Source of the DNA: Flavobacteriaceae bacterium
GTDB lineage: Bacteria > Bacteroidota > Bacteroidia > Flavobacteriales > Flavobacteriaceae
Direction of reading: 5' to 3'
DNA: 13,761 nt
Assembly: GCA_021647405.1 (NCBI GenBank)
Contig: JAKIUU010000046.1
Span: 1-13,761, forward strand
Both the position numbers and the translations under genes were made by a program. Below, one piece after another: positions 1-5,828 of the stretch (position 1 is the stretch's first letter; each line of letters begins with the position of its first letter). A model generated the notes under the pieces. It made no database searches, was not told where the DNA came from, and saw only the letters and a list, made by a program, of their open reading frames with translations.

Positions 1-1
1 T

Positions 2-622
2 CAAAACAAACAACAACAAAAAGTTGAGATTTCCACACTTAAAGCTTTAGCTAGTGAATTTAAAGAGAATAGAAATTCGATTCAATCTTGTAAGGATGAT
101 ATTATAAAAATGAGATTATCTGGAGATAGTATTAGAATGCAAATTGGACCAAATCTTAGCCCATTAAACACAGATAATATAAATCGTATTATTGGTGACA
201 TTGGGAGTACCCTAAAATGTAAAATTTCCATTGATATACTAGAAGATATACAGGGTTCAGGTAAATTAAACCTTCTTACTAACGAAAAAATTAGGAGGAG
301 TATAAGCAAGTGGTCTTCTTACCTAAAAGAGCTTGAAGGTGAAGAAAATGATTGGGCTCAAGAGTTTTCCCAACAATTTCTTCCATATGCTAATAAATGG
401 CTACAATGGGATAACGTAGATTTCCAATTCAATAAAGATGATTCACGTTATTTTAAATCTCGTTTCATTATAGACCCACGGGTGATTTTGCAAAAGCCTG
501 AATTTTCGAATATTATGGCAATTCAATATTGGCGTATAACAAGAATGCAGTCTAGAATAGATTCACTTCTAAATCATACAGATAAATTGGTAGCCCTAAT
601 CCAAAAAGAACTTAAAAAATAA
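2..622 (+). CDS. DUF6090-type protein, C-terminal part (5' end outside window)
   Basis: The frame is open from the left edge (first whole codon at 2) to TAA at 620-622, about 206 codons, so the start lies outside the window. An ATG at 110 exists, but the frame upstream of it has the same character (QQQKVEISTLKALASEF), so 110 is not the start. The visible part looks like the region after the membrane segment in DUF6090 proteins: a Gln-rich stretch leading into an amphipathic helix, then a helical domain with the family-like stretch ILEDIQGSGKLNLLTNEK (a turn with Gly-x-Leu, then a polar helix). The family is of unknown function; topology in relatives suggests the domain lies outside the inner membrane. 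The stop overlaps the next start by one base (TAATG), which suggests translational coupling. Family assignment rests on remembered family character and on the neighbours. Confidence 0.75.
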   Translation, partial: QNKQQQKVEISTLKALASEFKENRNSIQSCKDDIIKMRLSGDSIRMQIGPNLSPLNTDNINRIIGDIGSTLKCKISIDILEDIQGSGKLNLLTNEKIRRSISKWSSYLKELEGEENDWAQEFSQQFLPYANKWLQWDNVDFQFNKDDSRYFKSRFIIDPRVILQKPEFSNIMAIQYWRITRMQSRIDSLLNHTDKLVALIQKELKK

Positions 623-1368
623 TGGCAAAACTATTTAACAACATCCGTAAAAAATTGGTTGCAGAAAAACCTTCTGTTAGCCGCACTAGTAATTATTTAA
701 AATACGCCATTGGCGAAATTGTGTTGGTGGTTATAGGTATTTTAATAGCAGTGCAAATCAATAATTGGAATGAAGATAGAAAAGATCGTATTCTTGAAAA
801 AGAATATCTAACAAGACTTCTAGAAGATCTTAAATTTGATATAAGTTGGGGCAACACATACATCCTTGACAGATATAAACGTAAAGTAGAAGGTCTTGAA
901 AAAGGCAAAGCCTATTACCAAGGTAATTATGTTATAAAAGATACTCTGCAATTTTTAAGAGATATTGGTTACGGAGGTGTTTTTGGATATGCTTCTTTGA
1001 ATCTAAATAAAAATACCTATAATGAACTTATAAGTACGGGTAATTTAAGAAAAATAGAAAGTGATAAATTAAGAAATGAAATTGTTAATTATTACGAGAA
1101 TAGTAATGCTAAATCAAAAGGTTCGAAAGATTATATAAGTGGATATATTAATTTCATCAATTCTTTTACGGCTTTTAATACAAATAATAAAGGTATCATT
1201 GCCGAATTTGACCAGAAGCTTTTATTAAAACATATAAAGACAGAAGAATATTATAGATTGGCTAATTTAGAATTAACACTTGCGCATAGAGTTTCAAGCT
1301 TCACTGAAGATATCATCAATTTTGCTAAAAGATTAACTAATACAATTAATACACAATTAGAAGATTAA
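622..1368 (+). CDS. DUF6090 family single-pass membrane protein (copy 1)
   Basis: 248 residues, near the usual family length. The N-terminus has a basic cytoplasmic head (MAKLFNNIRKKL), a Ser/Thr/Arg stretch (SVSRTSNYLKYA) and one hydrophobic helix at about residues 28-48 (EIVLVVIGILIAVQ), ending in the family hallmark NNWNE. The positive-inside rule puts the ~195-residue C-terminal domain on the periplasmic side. That domain is helical and polar, with the family-like stretch TYNELISTGNLRKIESDKL at about 134-152, and no catalytic motif is visible. The start is fixed by the TAATG overlap with the upstream gene and by the same MAKLFNN start in three paralogues downstream. Function is unknown. 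The DNA of its first ~150 bases is nearly the same as in the copies at 1603, 2428 and 3513, while the rest is not. Confidence 0.88.
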   Translation: MAKLFNNIRKKLVAEKPSVSRTSNYLKYAIGEIVLVVIGILIAVQINNWNEDRKDRILEKEYLTRLLEDLKFDISWGNTYILDRYKRKVEGLEKGKAYYQGNYVIKDTLQFLRDIGYGGVFGYASLNLNKNTYNELISTGNLRKIESDKLRNEIVNYYENSNAKSKGSKDYISGYINFINSFTAFNTNNKGIIAEFDQKLLLKHIKTEEYYRLANLELTLAHRVSSFTEDIINFAKRLTNTINTQLED

Positions 1369-1392
1369 TTTTTTATGAAACAGCTCTTCTAA

Positions 1393-1488
1393 TATAAAGA
1401 AACAGAAAATGGCAAAAACCTGATTTCTAATTTCATCCCAACAATGGAAGCTATGCTTGCCGAAATTAATACCAAAATAAAAGAATGA
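1393..1488 (+). pseudogene. Possible orphan C-terminal remnant of a gene
   Basis: Directly after a TAA at 1390-1392 one frame stays open for 31 codons to TGA at 1486-1488. It reads like a real protein tail (LISNFIPTMEAMLAEINTK, an amphipathic helix with a Lys-rich end) but has no start upstream. The ATG at 1409 is in another frame and stops after four codons. It lies between two DUF6090 copies in an area full of fossil gene starts, so it may be the end of a lost copy or of an unrelated gene. Family not recognised. Confidence 0.3.
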
Positions 1489-1518
1489 TTAAATTTTTTC
1501 AACAAAACAAAGAAGTAA

Positions 1519-1600
1519 TGTCGAAAAAATGTGAGACATCTCATAATGAAATTTCTCAATCGCCGATTCATTCTTCATTTCGAAATAACAAAACAAATAA
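1519..1600 (+). repeat. Degenerate copy of the intergenic GTCAT...ATGAC repeat
   Basis: The stretch ending at 1600 (CATTTCGAAATAACAAAACA) aligns with the end of the better copies at 2369-2411 and 3441-3496 (CATTTCGTAATGACAAAATA). As in those, it is followed within a few bases by the ATGGCAAAACTATT start of a DUF6090 gene. Its left half (TCGAAAAAATGTGAGACATC...) is too diverged to align firmly. This DNA extends the reading frame of the gene at 1603 upstream by 24 codons, but those codons are repeat, not protein. Confidence 0.45.
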
Positions 1601-1602
1601 CT

Positions 1603-2337
1603 ATGGCAAAACTATTCAACAACATCCGTAAAAAACTGGTTTTAGATAAACCTTCTGTTAGCCGCACTAGTAATTATTTAAAATACGCCATTGGAGAAAT
1701 TGTCTTGGTTGTGATTGGTATTTTAATAGCATTGAGTATTAATACTTGGAACGAAAAAAGACTTCTCAAAAAAAAGGAAATCATTTTGGTTACACAGCTT
1801 TTAGAAGATGCAAAGGCAGATTCAATTTTCTTTAATTCAAGAGTGCAATTATTTAAAAGTCAGATTAGTAGTTATAATTATTTATCATCCCTATGTAATG
1901 ATACGTTACAAGATTCTCTTCCAAACAAGTTTACTAATGAAATTGGGCCATTTATTATAGCTGGCTACCAATCAAACTTAATAATTAATAATCCCGATGC
2001 TTATACTATTCTTTCAAATGATATTTTAAAACGTAAAATAAGAATTTATCAAGCAAAATACGATTTTGTAAAATTGAGTATTATTTATTACAATGATAGA
2101 ACCAAATCTTATAGCTCTCCTATCTTTTTAAAATATTATAAACTTTTTGAAGAAATGGCTAATAATAAGGCATTTAATTTAGACACATTTAAACCACTAT
2201 GTAACTATAAAGATATTTTAGGAGTTTATTCTAATTTAAAAGGGCTGTCAATAAATGTACTTGATCAAATTGAGCCATTCTTAAAAGTAAATTCTGCTCT
2301 TATAGATGATTTAAAAAGTTATTTAGATAAAAACTAA
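1603..2337 (+). CDS. DUF6090 family single-pass membrane protein (copy 2)
   Basis: 244 residues from the ATG at 1603. An in-frame ATG at 1531 would add 24 residues, but that DNA is the intergenic repeat, and the paralogues all start at MAKLFNNIRKK. Basic head, RTSNYLKYAIGE stretch, hydrophobic helix (EIVLVVIGILIALSI, about 32-46), then NTWNE; C-terminal helical domain probably periplasmic. About 47 bases near codons 16-31 are identical to copy 1 at 622, including synonymous positions. The distal domain has only weak common points with it, such as a short helix-forming L-x(3)-I-x(3)-Y-like stretch (DILKRKIRIYQ, about residues 139-149). It is rich in Tyr, Asn and Ser and has no recognisable catalytic motif. 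Function unknown. The reading frame is intact, so it is probably a working gene. Confidence 0.87.
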   Translation: MAKLFNNIRKKLVLDKPSVSRTSNYLKYAIGEIVLVVIGILIALSINTWNEKRLLKKKEIILVTQLLEDAKADSIFFNSRVQLFKSQISSYNYLSSLCNDTLQDSLPNKFTNEIGPFIIAGYQSNLIINNPDAYTILSNDILKRKIRIYQAKYDFVKLSIIYYNDRTKSYSSPIFLKYYKLFEEMANNKAFNLDTFKPLCNYKDILGVYSNLKGLSINVLDQIEPFLKVNSALIDDLKSYLDKN

Positions 2338-2339
2338 TT

Positions 2340-2417
2340 ATGGCAAAACTATTTAATACTATCACGTCTGTAATATCGAGCGGAGTCGAGGTATCTCATT
2401 TCGTAATGACAAAATAA
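2340..2417 (+). pseudogene. Fossil DUF6090 start fused to intergenic repeat (25-codon frame)
   Basis: An ATG 2 bases after the previous stop opens a frame that starts MAKLFNTI, the DUF6090 signature, and then runs straight into the GAGCGGAGTCGAGG repeat before stopping at TAA 2415-2417. Only the first eight codons are gene-like. I read it as the broken 5' end of a former copy with the rest replaced by the repeat. A similar junction recurs at 3406-3489. Whether the 25-residue peptide is made cannot be told. Confidence 0.6.
2369..2411 (+). repeat. Intergenic GTCAT...ATGAC-type palindromic repeat
   Basis: Imperfect terminal inverted repeat (TGTAAT ... ATGACA) around a GAGCGGAGTCGAGGTATCTC core, followed by AAATAAATTAA and the next gene start. 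The GGAGTCGAGG core is shared with the copy at 3441-3496. Repeats with this core are common between genes in flavobacterial genomes (remembered family knowledge). It has no coding content of its own. Confidence 0.75.
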
Positions 2418-2427
2418 ATTAAAAACT

Positions 2428-3144
2428 ATGGCAAAACTATTCAACAACATCCGTAAAAAACTGGTTTCAGAAAAACCCTCTGCAAGTCGCACAGCTAATT
2501 ACCTTAAATATGCCATTGGCGAAATTGTCTTGGTGGTGATTGGGATTTTAATTGCTTTGCAAATCAATAATTGGAATGAGACTCAAAAAATGAATAGATG
2601 GGAACAGCGTTTTTTAATAGATTTAAAAAGCGAATTAAAAAGTAATCTTATGCAACTTGAAAAGGTTAATATTGGACAAAAAAGAGTAGGTAATGCCTGC
2701 ATTGAACTAAAATCCCTAATAAAAGTAGCCACTATTAAAGATAAATCTAAAATAGATTCTATTTATTCTTTAACAAATTATCAAACTACTTTTTTCCCTA
2801 CAACAGGTGTTTATGATTCTGGTTTATCTGCAGGCAAAATAGAAAATTTAAACAATAGCAAACTTAAATATGCCATCATGAACTTATACAATCATTTTTA
2901 TAAACGCCTGGTTTATAATGGTGAAATTTTAGATGACGTTATTGGAAATATTGATTTAGATAAGGATAGATATTATGATAGAACCAACAAGAAACTAAAG
3001 TCTTGGGAATATATTAAAAATACAGAATTCACATTAAAATTAGACTATTTACAAGCACGAAACAAGGAATATACTTTTCTTTCGCAGCAAAACTTAACAG
3101 AAACTAAACGCTTAATTAATTTGGTTTCAGCCGAACTTAATTAA
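2428..3144 (+). CDS. DUF6090 family single-pass membrane protein (copy 3)
   Basis: 238 residues. The first 50 residues match copies 1 and 2 (MAKLFNNIRKKLVSEKPSAS..., hydrophobic helix EIVLVVIGILIALQ at about 32-45, then INNWNE), but this copy has more synonymous changes than copies 1 and 2 show between each other. The C-terminal domain, likely periplasmic, starts with a long polar helix (RFLIDLKSELKSNLMQLEKV, about 61-80) of possible coiled-coil character. It carries the family-like stretch TGVYDSGLSAGKIENLNNSK near residues 126-145. No signal peptidase site and no catalytic residues are visible. The start is fixed by alignment with the paralogues and by the repeat that ends 16 bases upstream. 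Function unknown. Confidence 0.88.
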   Translation: MAKLFNNIRKKLVSEKPSASRTANYLKYAIGEIVLVVIGILIALQINNWNETQKMNRWEQRFLIDLKSELKSNLMQLEKVNIGQKRVGNACIELKSLIKVATIKDKSKIDSIYSLTNYQTTFFPTTGVYDSGLSAGKIENLNNSKLKYAIMNLYNHFYKRLVYNGEILDDVIGNIDLDKDRYYDRTNKKLKSWEYIKNTEFTLKLDYLQARNKEYTFLSQQNLTETKRLINLVSAELN

Positions 3145-3151
3145 TATAATT

Positions 3152-3214
3152 ATGGTAAAATTATTTAACAAAATTAGAAAACAATTGGTTTTAGCCAAAG
3201 CCTTATCTTTATAA
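3152..3214 (+). pseudogene. Fossil DUF6090 start (20 codons)
   Basis: The frame starts MVKLFNKIRKQLVLAKALSL and stops at TAA 3212-3214. Eight of the first eleven residues agree with the paralogues' MAKLFNNIRKK, but the frame breaks before the membrane segment and nothing DUF6090-like follows. This is a truncated, decayed gene start just after copy 3. Confidence 0.65.
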
Positions 3215-3225
3215 AAAAAATATCA

Positions 3226-3348
3226 ATGGACGGATTTAATATTGTAATGGTTATTGCTATTATCCTCTTTGCCAGATTAGGCGTAAGGCTTGTTGTTGGC
3301 TATAAACAAAGTAAAAAAGTAGAGGATGAAGAAGATGAAAAAAAATAA
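3226..3348 (+). CDS. Putative 40-residue single-pass membrane protein
   Basis: ATG at 3226, TAA at 3346-3348. Residues 5-25 form one hydrophobic helix (NIVMVIAIILFARLGVRLVV), followed by a charged cytosolic-type tail (YKQSKKVEDEEDEKK). This division into helix and charged tail is typical of real small membrane proteins and is unlikely for random AT-rich DNA. It lies between a fossil DUF6090 start and a palindromic repeat, in the same direction as its neighbours. Family not recognised; it could also be a remnant of a larger gene. The start is preceded by an A-rich stretch. Confidence 0.5.
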   Translation: MDGFNIVMVIAIILFARLGVRLVVGYKQSKKVEDEEDEKK

Positions 3349-3366
3349 ATTAATAAACAAACCCTT

Positions 3367-3384
3367 CCCCTCTTTAAAGGAGGG
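3367..3384. repeat. Palindromic intergenic repeat (CCCTC-TTTAAA-GGAGGG)
   Basis: CCCCTCTTTAAAGGAGGG is an almost perfect palindrome with the centre at TTTAAA. Such CCCTTCCCC/TTTAAAGGAGGG elements are common between flavobacterial genes. It may fold in RNA, but without a T-run directly after it, it is a poor terminator. Confidence 0.6.
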
Positions 3385-3405
3385 AATATAGAGGTTGATA
3401 ACAAC

Positions 3406-3489
3406 ATGACTATAACCAAATTATTTAATACTATCGCACCTGTCATACCGAGTGGAGTCGAGGTGTTTCTCCCAATTTTTCGGGATTAA
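3406..3489 (+). pseudogene. Second fossil DUF6090 start fused to intergenic repeat (27-codon frame)
   Basis: The frame reads MTITKLFNTIAPVIPSGVEV and stops at TAA 3487-3489. The KLFNTI part, then a jump into the GTCATACCGAG repeat, is the same junction as at 2340-2417 (shared TTATTTAATACTATC followed by the repeat). So this unit of fossil start plus repeat plus full gene occurs twice in the array. Confidence 0.55.
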
Positions 3490-3496
3490 AATGACA
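3441..3496 (+). repeat. Intergenic GTCAT...ATGAC palindromic repeat
   Basis: Clear terminal inverted repeat TGTCAT (3441-3446) and ATGACA (3491-3496), core GAGTGGAGTCGAGG, and an inner imperfect palindrome TCCCAATTTTTCGGGA. It is the best preserved of the three copies in the array and ends 16 bases before the DUF6090 gene at 3513. Confidence 0.8.
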
Positions 3497-3512
3497 AAAT
3501 AAATTAATCTAT

Positions 3513-4244
3513 ATGGCAAAACTATTTAACAACATCCGTAAAAAAATCGTGGCAGATAAACCTTCTGTAACACGTACCGCAAATTACCTTAAATACGCCA
3601 TAGGCGAAATCGTCTTAGTAGTTTTTGGTATTCTCATTGCTTTAAGTATTAACAATTGGGCCGAAGCCCAAAAAGAGCAAAAAACACTCCATAATATTTA
3701 TGCCATAGTAGCCCAAGATTTAAAAAATGATATTGCCGATATTAACAGAATAATAAAAATATTTGAAAATTCAAAACCGCTATTTAATAAAGTACTAGAT
3801 GGCAAAATGACTAAAAAAGACTATTTAAAGTGTACAGAATGTACAGGTATTATTTTGGGATTTCCAGATTTATCTTTTGACGTTAGAGGTTATAACTTAT
3901 TAAAAAATTATAAAAACACTGCATCAGGTATCGATAGTTTATCAGTAGATATTGTACAGTTTTATACCCAGCAATTAAATGAAATACAAATTAATGAAGA
4001 TTTAAGATCAGAAGATTTTAGCGATAATTATCACTATTGGAAAACAACGCAGTCGTGGTTTCCAGATTTTTTAATTAAAAGAAAATCAGATGGTTTTATA
4101 GACTATGCCGTTAATTCACAAGACTATAAAAACAGAGTAACCATGGCTTATAGTATGACTAATAGACTGTCAAAACAATATAAAGCCTTTAGCAAAAATG
4201 CAGCAATGCTTATAAAAAGAATAGAAAGTAGAAACACAAATTAA
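3513..4244 (+). CDS. DUF6090 family single-pass membrane protein (copy 4)
   Basis: 243 residues. The N-terminus again reads MAKLFNNIRKK, then a Thr/Arg/Asn stretch and a hydrophobic helix (EIVLVVFGILIALSI, about 32-46) ending NNWAE in place of NNWNE. The first 33 bases equal copy 1 exactly; further on synonymous divergence is larger than in the other copies. The distal domain, likely periplasmic, has a Cys pair (KCTECTG, near residue 109) not seen in the others, and a Trp-rich section (YHYWKTTQSWFPDFL) near 176-190. Function unknown. The stop is 5 bases before the nitrilase start, so the two are probably on one transcript. Confidence 0.87.
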   Translation: MAKLFNNIRKKIVADKPSVTRTANYLKYAIGEIVLVVFGILIALSINNWAEAQKEQKTLHNIYAIVAQDLKNDIADINRIIKIFENSKPLFNKVLDGKMTKKDYLKCTECTGIILGFPDLSFDVRGYNLLKNYKNTASGIDSLSVDIVQFYTQQLNEIQINEDLRSEDFSDNYHYWKTTQSWFPDFLIKRKSDGFIDYAVNSQDYKNRVTMAYSMTNRLSKQYKAFSKNAAMLIKRIESRNTN

Positions 4245-4249
4245 AAATT

Positions 4250-5152
4250 ATGAAAGTAGCCGCCGCACAACTCGCTCCTAAATTTTTAGACAAAGAACAG
4301 ACCGTTAAAATAGCCTGTAAGGCTATTGCCGAAGCTGGAAAAAATGGGTGTAAGCTCATTGTTTTCCCCGAAGCTTTTATTTCAGGATATCCAGATTGGG
4401 TATGGTTAATACCCAATAGTAAAGGAGTCGAATTAAATGAGTTGTATATAAAATTAGTCGAAAATGCCGTTTCTGTTCCTGATGAGACTACCGCTGTTTT
4501 ATGTAAAGCAGCCAAATCTGCCAATATTAATATAGTAATGGGGATGCACGAAAAAAATTCTGAATCCAGTAGTGCCAGTCTGTACAACAGTATCTTATTT
4601 ATAAATGACACAGGAAAAATTATTGGGAAACACCGCAAATTGATACCTACAGGAGGCGAAAGACTTGTTTGGGCTCAGGGTAAAGGAGACACTTTAAAAT
4701 CATATAAAACAACTGTTGGTAAATTAGGCGGACTTATTTGTTGGGAAAGTTTTATGCCTTTGGCTAGAACTGCCATTTACGAAAGCGGCGTGCAAATATT
4801 AGCAGTGCCCACATGGGATAAAAGTCCTGCTTGGCTAAACAGTATGCAAGCCTATGCCAGAGAAGGTGGTGTGTTTATTATCAGTTGTTGTATGGCTTTA
4901 AAGATAGAAGATATTCCAGATGAATATCAATTTAAAAAATTATATCCCGAAGGAAGGGAATGGATTAATACCGGAAATAGCTGTATTATAGGACCCAATG
5001 GCAAGATATTGGCAGGCCCTCTAGAAGCGGAAAAAGGAATTTTGTATGCCGATATCAATCTGAAAGATATCATTGCTTCTAAAAGAATGTTTGATGTTGC
5101 AGGTCATTATGCCCGCCACGATGTGTTTAATTTTTGTGTTAATTCACGATAG
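4250..5152 (+). CDS. Nitrilase (carbon-nitrogen hydrolase superfamily)
   Basis: 300 residues, full length for the nitrilase branch, which turns nitriles into carboxylic acid and ammonia in the cytosol. The catalytic triad is visible: Glu41 in FPEAFISGYPDW, Lys130 in KHRKLIPT and Cys164 in LICWESFMPL; the conserved second Glu is in GGERLVW (137). The HRKLxPTGxERLVWxQG block and the ICWE-x-[FY]MPL block are characteristic of true nitrilases and cyanide-degrading relatives rather than amidases. Near the end DVAGHYARHD has His290 where I recall Pro in many nitrilases (ARPD). No signal peptide. The start lies 5 bases after the DUF6090 copy 4 stop. The natural substrate cannot be told from sequence; indole-acetonitrile-like or other plant- or alga-derived nitriles are possible but unproven. 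Confidence 0.9.
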   Translation: MKVAAAQLAPKFLDKEQTVKIACKAIAEAGKNGCKLIVFPEAFISGYPDWVWLIPNSKGVELNELYIKLVENAVSVPDETTAVLCKAAKSANINIVMGMHEKNSESSSASLYNSILFINDTGKIIGKHRKLIPTGGERLVWAQGKGDTLKSYKTTVGKLGGLICWESFMPLARTAIYESGVQILAVPTWDKSPAWLNSMQAYAREGGVFIISCCMALKIEDIPDEYQFKKLYPEGREWINTGNSCIIGPNGKILAGPLEAEKGILYADINLKDIIASKRMFDVAGHYARHDVFNFCVNSR

Positions 5153-5167
5153 ATAGAGTAGGGCGCT

Positions 5168-5803
5168 TTGAAAATTATTCTTAAAAAAATAGCAACCAGA
5201 CGAAATGGCAAATTAGTTCTTGTAATGATAGGGATTCTTATAGTCTTTCAAATTATTAGGTGGAATGACACAAAGGAATATAAAATGTTAAATATGAGTG
5301 AATTGAAAATTTCAAATAATAAAAACACAGATCTTATCGAAAAATTTTATGAGGCATTTAAAATTTTGGATGCTGAAGCTATGGCAGAGTGTTACCATGA
5401 CGCGGTTGTTTTTAAAGACCCTGCCTTTGGTATTTTAAAGGGAAACAAAGCTAAGAATATGTGGCGTATGTTATGTGCCAATCAGAAAGGGAAAGACTTT
5501 AAAATAAGCTACTCTAATATTAAATATTCTGATGGCAAAGGCAGTGCCCATTGGCAAGCGTATTATACTTTTGGCAAAACGGGTCGGAAAATTCACAACA
5601 AGATAGATGCTGAATTTGAATTTAAAGACGGTAAAATAATTAAACATACAGATCGTTTTAATCTGTATAGCTGGTCGCAACAAGCTTTTGGCTTTACTGG
5701 ATATATGATGGGTTGGACATCTTTTTTTAAGAAAAAGTTACAAAAACAAACCAAGGATATGATACTTGAATTTGAAGTCCAAAAAGTAGGAAAAACTCCT
5801 TAA
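5168..5803 (+). CDS. NTF2/SnoaL-like domain protein with DUF6090-like N-terminal membrane segment
   Basis: From about residue 49 to the end the protein is an NTF2/SnoaL-like domain of the 'nuclear transport factor 2 family' type: LIEKFYEAFKILDAEAMAEC, then FKDPAFGILKGNKAKNMWRM, HWQAYYTF and FEFKDGKIIKHTDRFNLYSW. Such cone-shaped domains bind small hydrophobic ligands or act as isomerases; the role here is unknown. Residues 1-39 precede the usual start: LVLVMIGILIVFQIIRWND closely resembles the DUF6090 helix and NNWNE. The first start for this part is TTG 5168, since TAG at 5159 closes the frame upstream. Domain-only starts would be ATG 5285 (preceded by AAAGGA) or ATG 5294. I give the long form because the extension is in frame and gene-like; the true start is uncertain. 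Confidence 0.7.
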   Translation: MKIILKKIATRRNGKLVLVMIGILIVFQIIRWNDTKEYKMLNMSELKISNNKNTDLIEKFYEAFKILDAEAMAECYHDAVVFKDPAFGILKGNKAKNMWRMLCANQKGKDFKISYSNIKYSDGKGSAHWQAYYTFGKTGRKIHNKIDAEFEFKDGKIIKHTDRFNLYSWSQQAFGFTGYMMGWTSFFKKKLQKQTKDMILEFEVQKVGKTP

Positions 5804-5810
5804 AGATTGC

Positions 5811-5818
5811 TATTTTTG
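5811..5818 (+). promoter_or_regulatory. Possible -7 promoter element (TATTTTTG) for the S1-domain gene
   Basis: TATTTTTG fits the Bacteroidota -7 consensus TAnnTTTG. A matching -33 TTG at the usual distance is not seen. If used, transcription would begin near 5825, leaving a leader of only 4 to 10 bases before the candidate starts. Confidence 0.35.
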
Positions 5819-5828
5819 CACAAAATTA

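Noticed and set aside
1531..1602. Upstream in-frame ATG that would lengthen DUF6090 copy 2 by 24 residues
   Set aside because: The added codons are the intergenic repeat, and all paralogues start at MAKLFNN.
3367..3384. CCCTC/GAGGG palindrome as a terminator of the small membrane protein
   Set aside because: No T-run follows on either strand at the right place; it fits better as a common intergenic repeat.
1..3512. CRISPR array or phage-type repeat cluster
   Set aside because: The repeats are few, unevenly spaced by whole genes, and belong to gene starts and intergenic palindromes; there are no regular spacers.
4210..4638. 142-codon minus-strand frame opposite the nitrilase start
   Set aside because: It covers the catalytic Glu region of a well-recognised nitrilase and has no family of its own.
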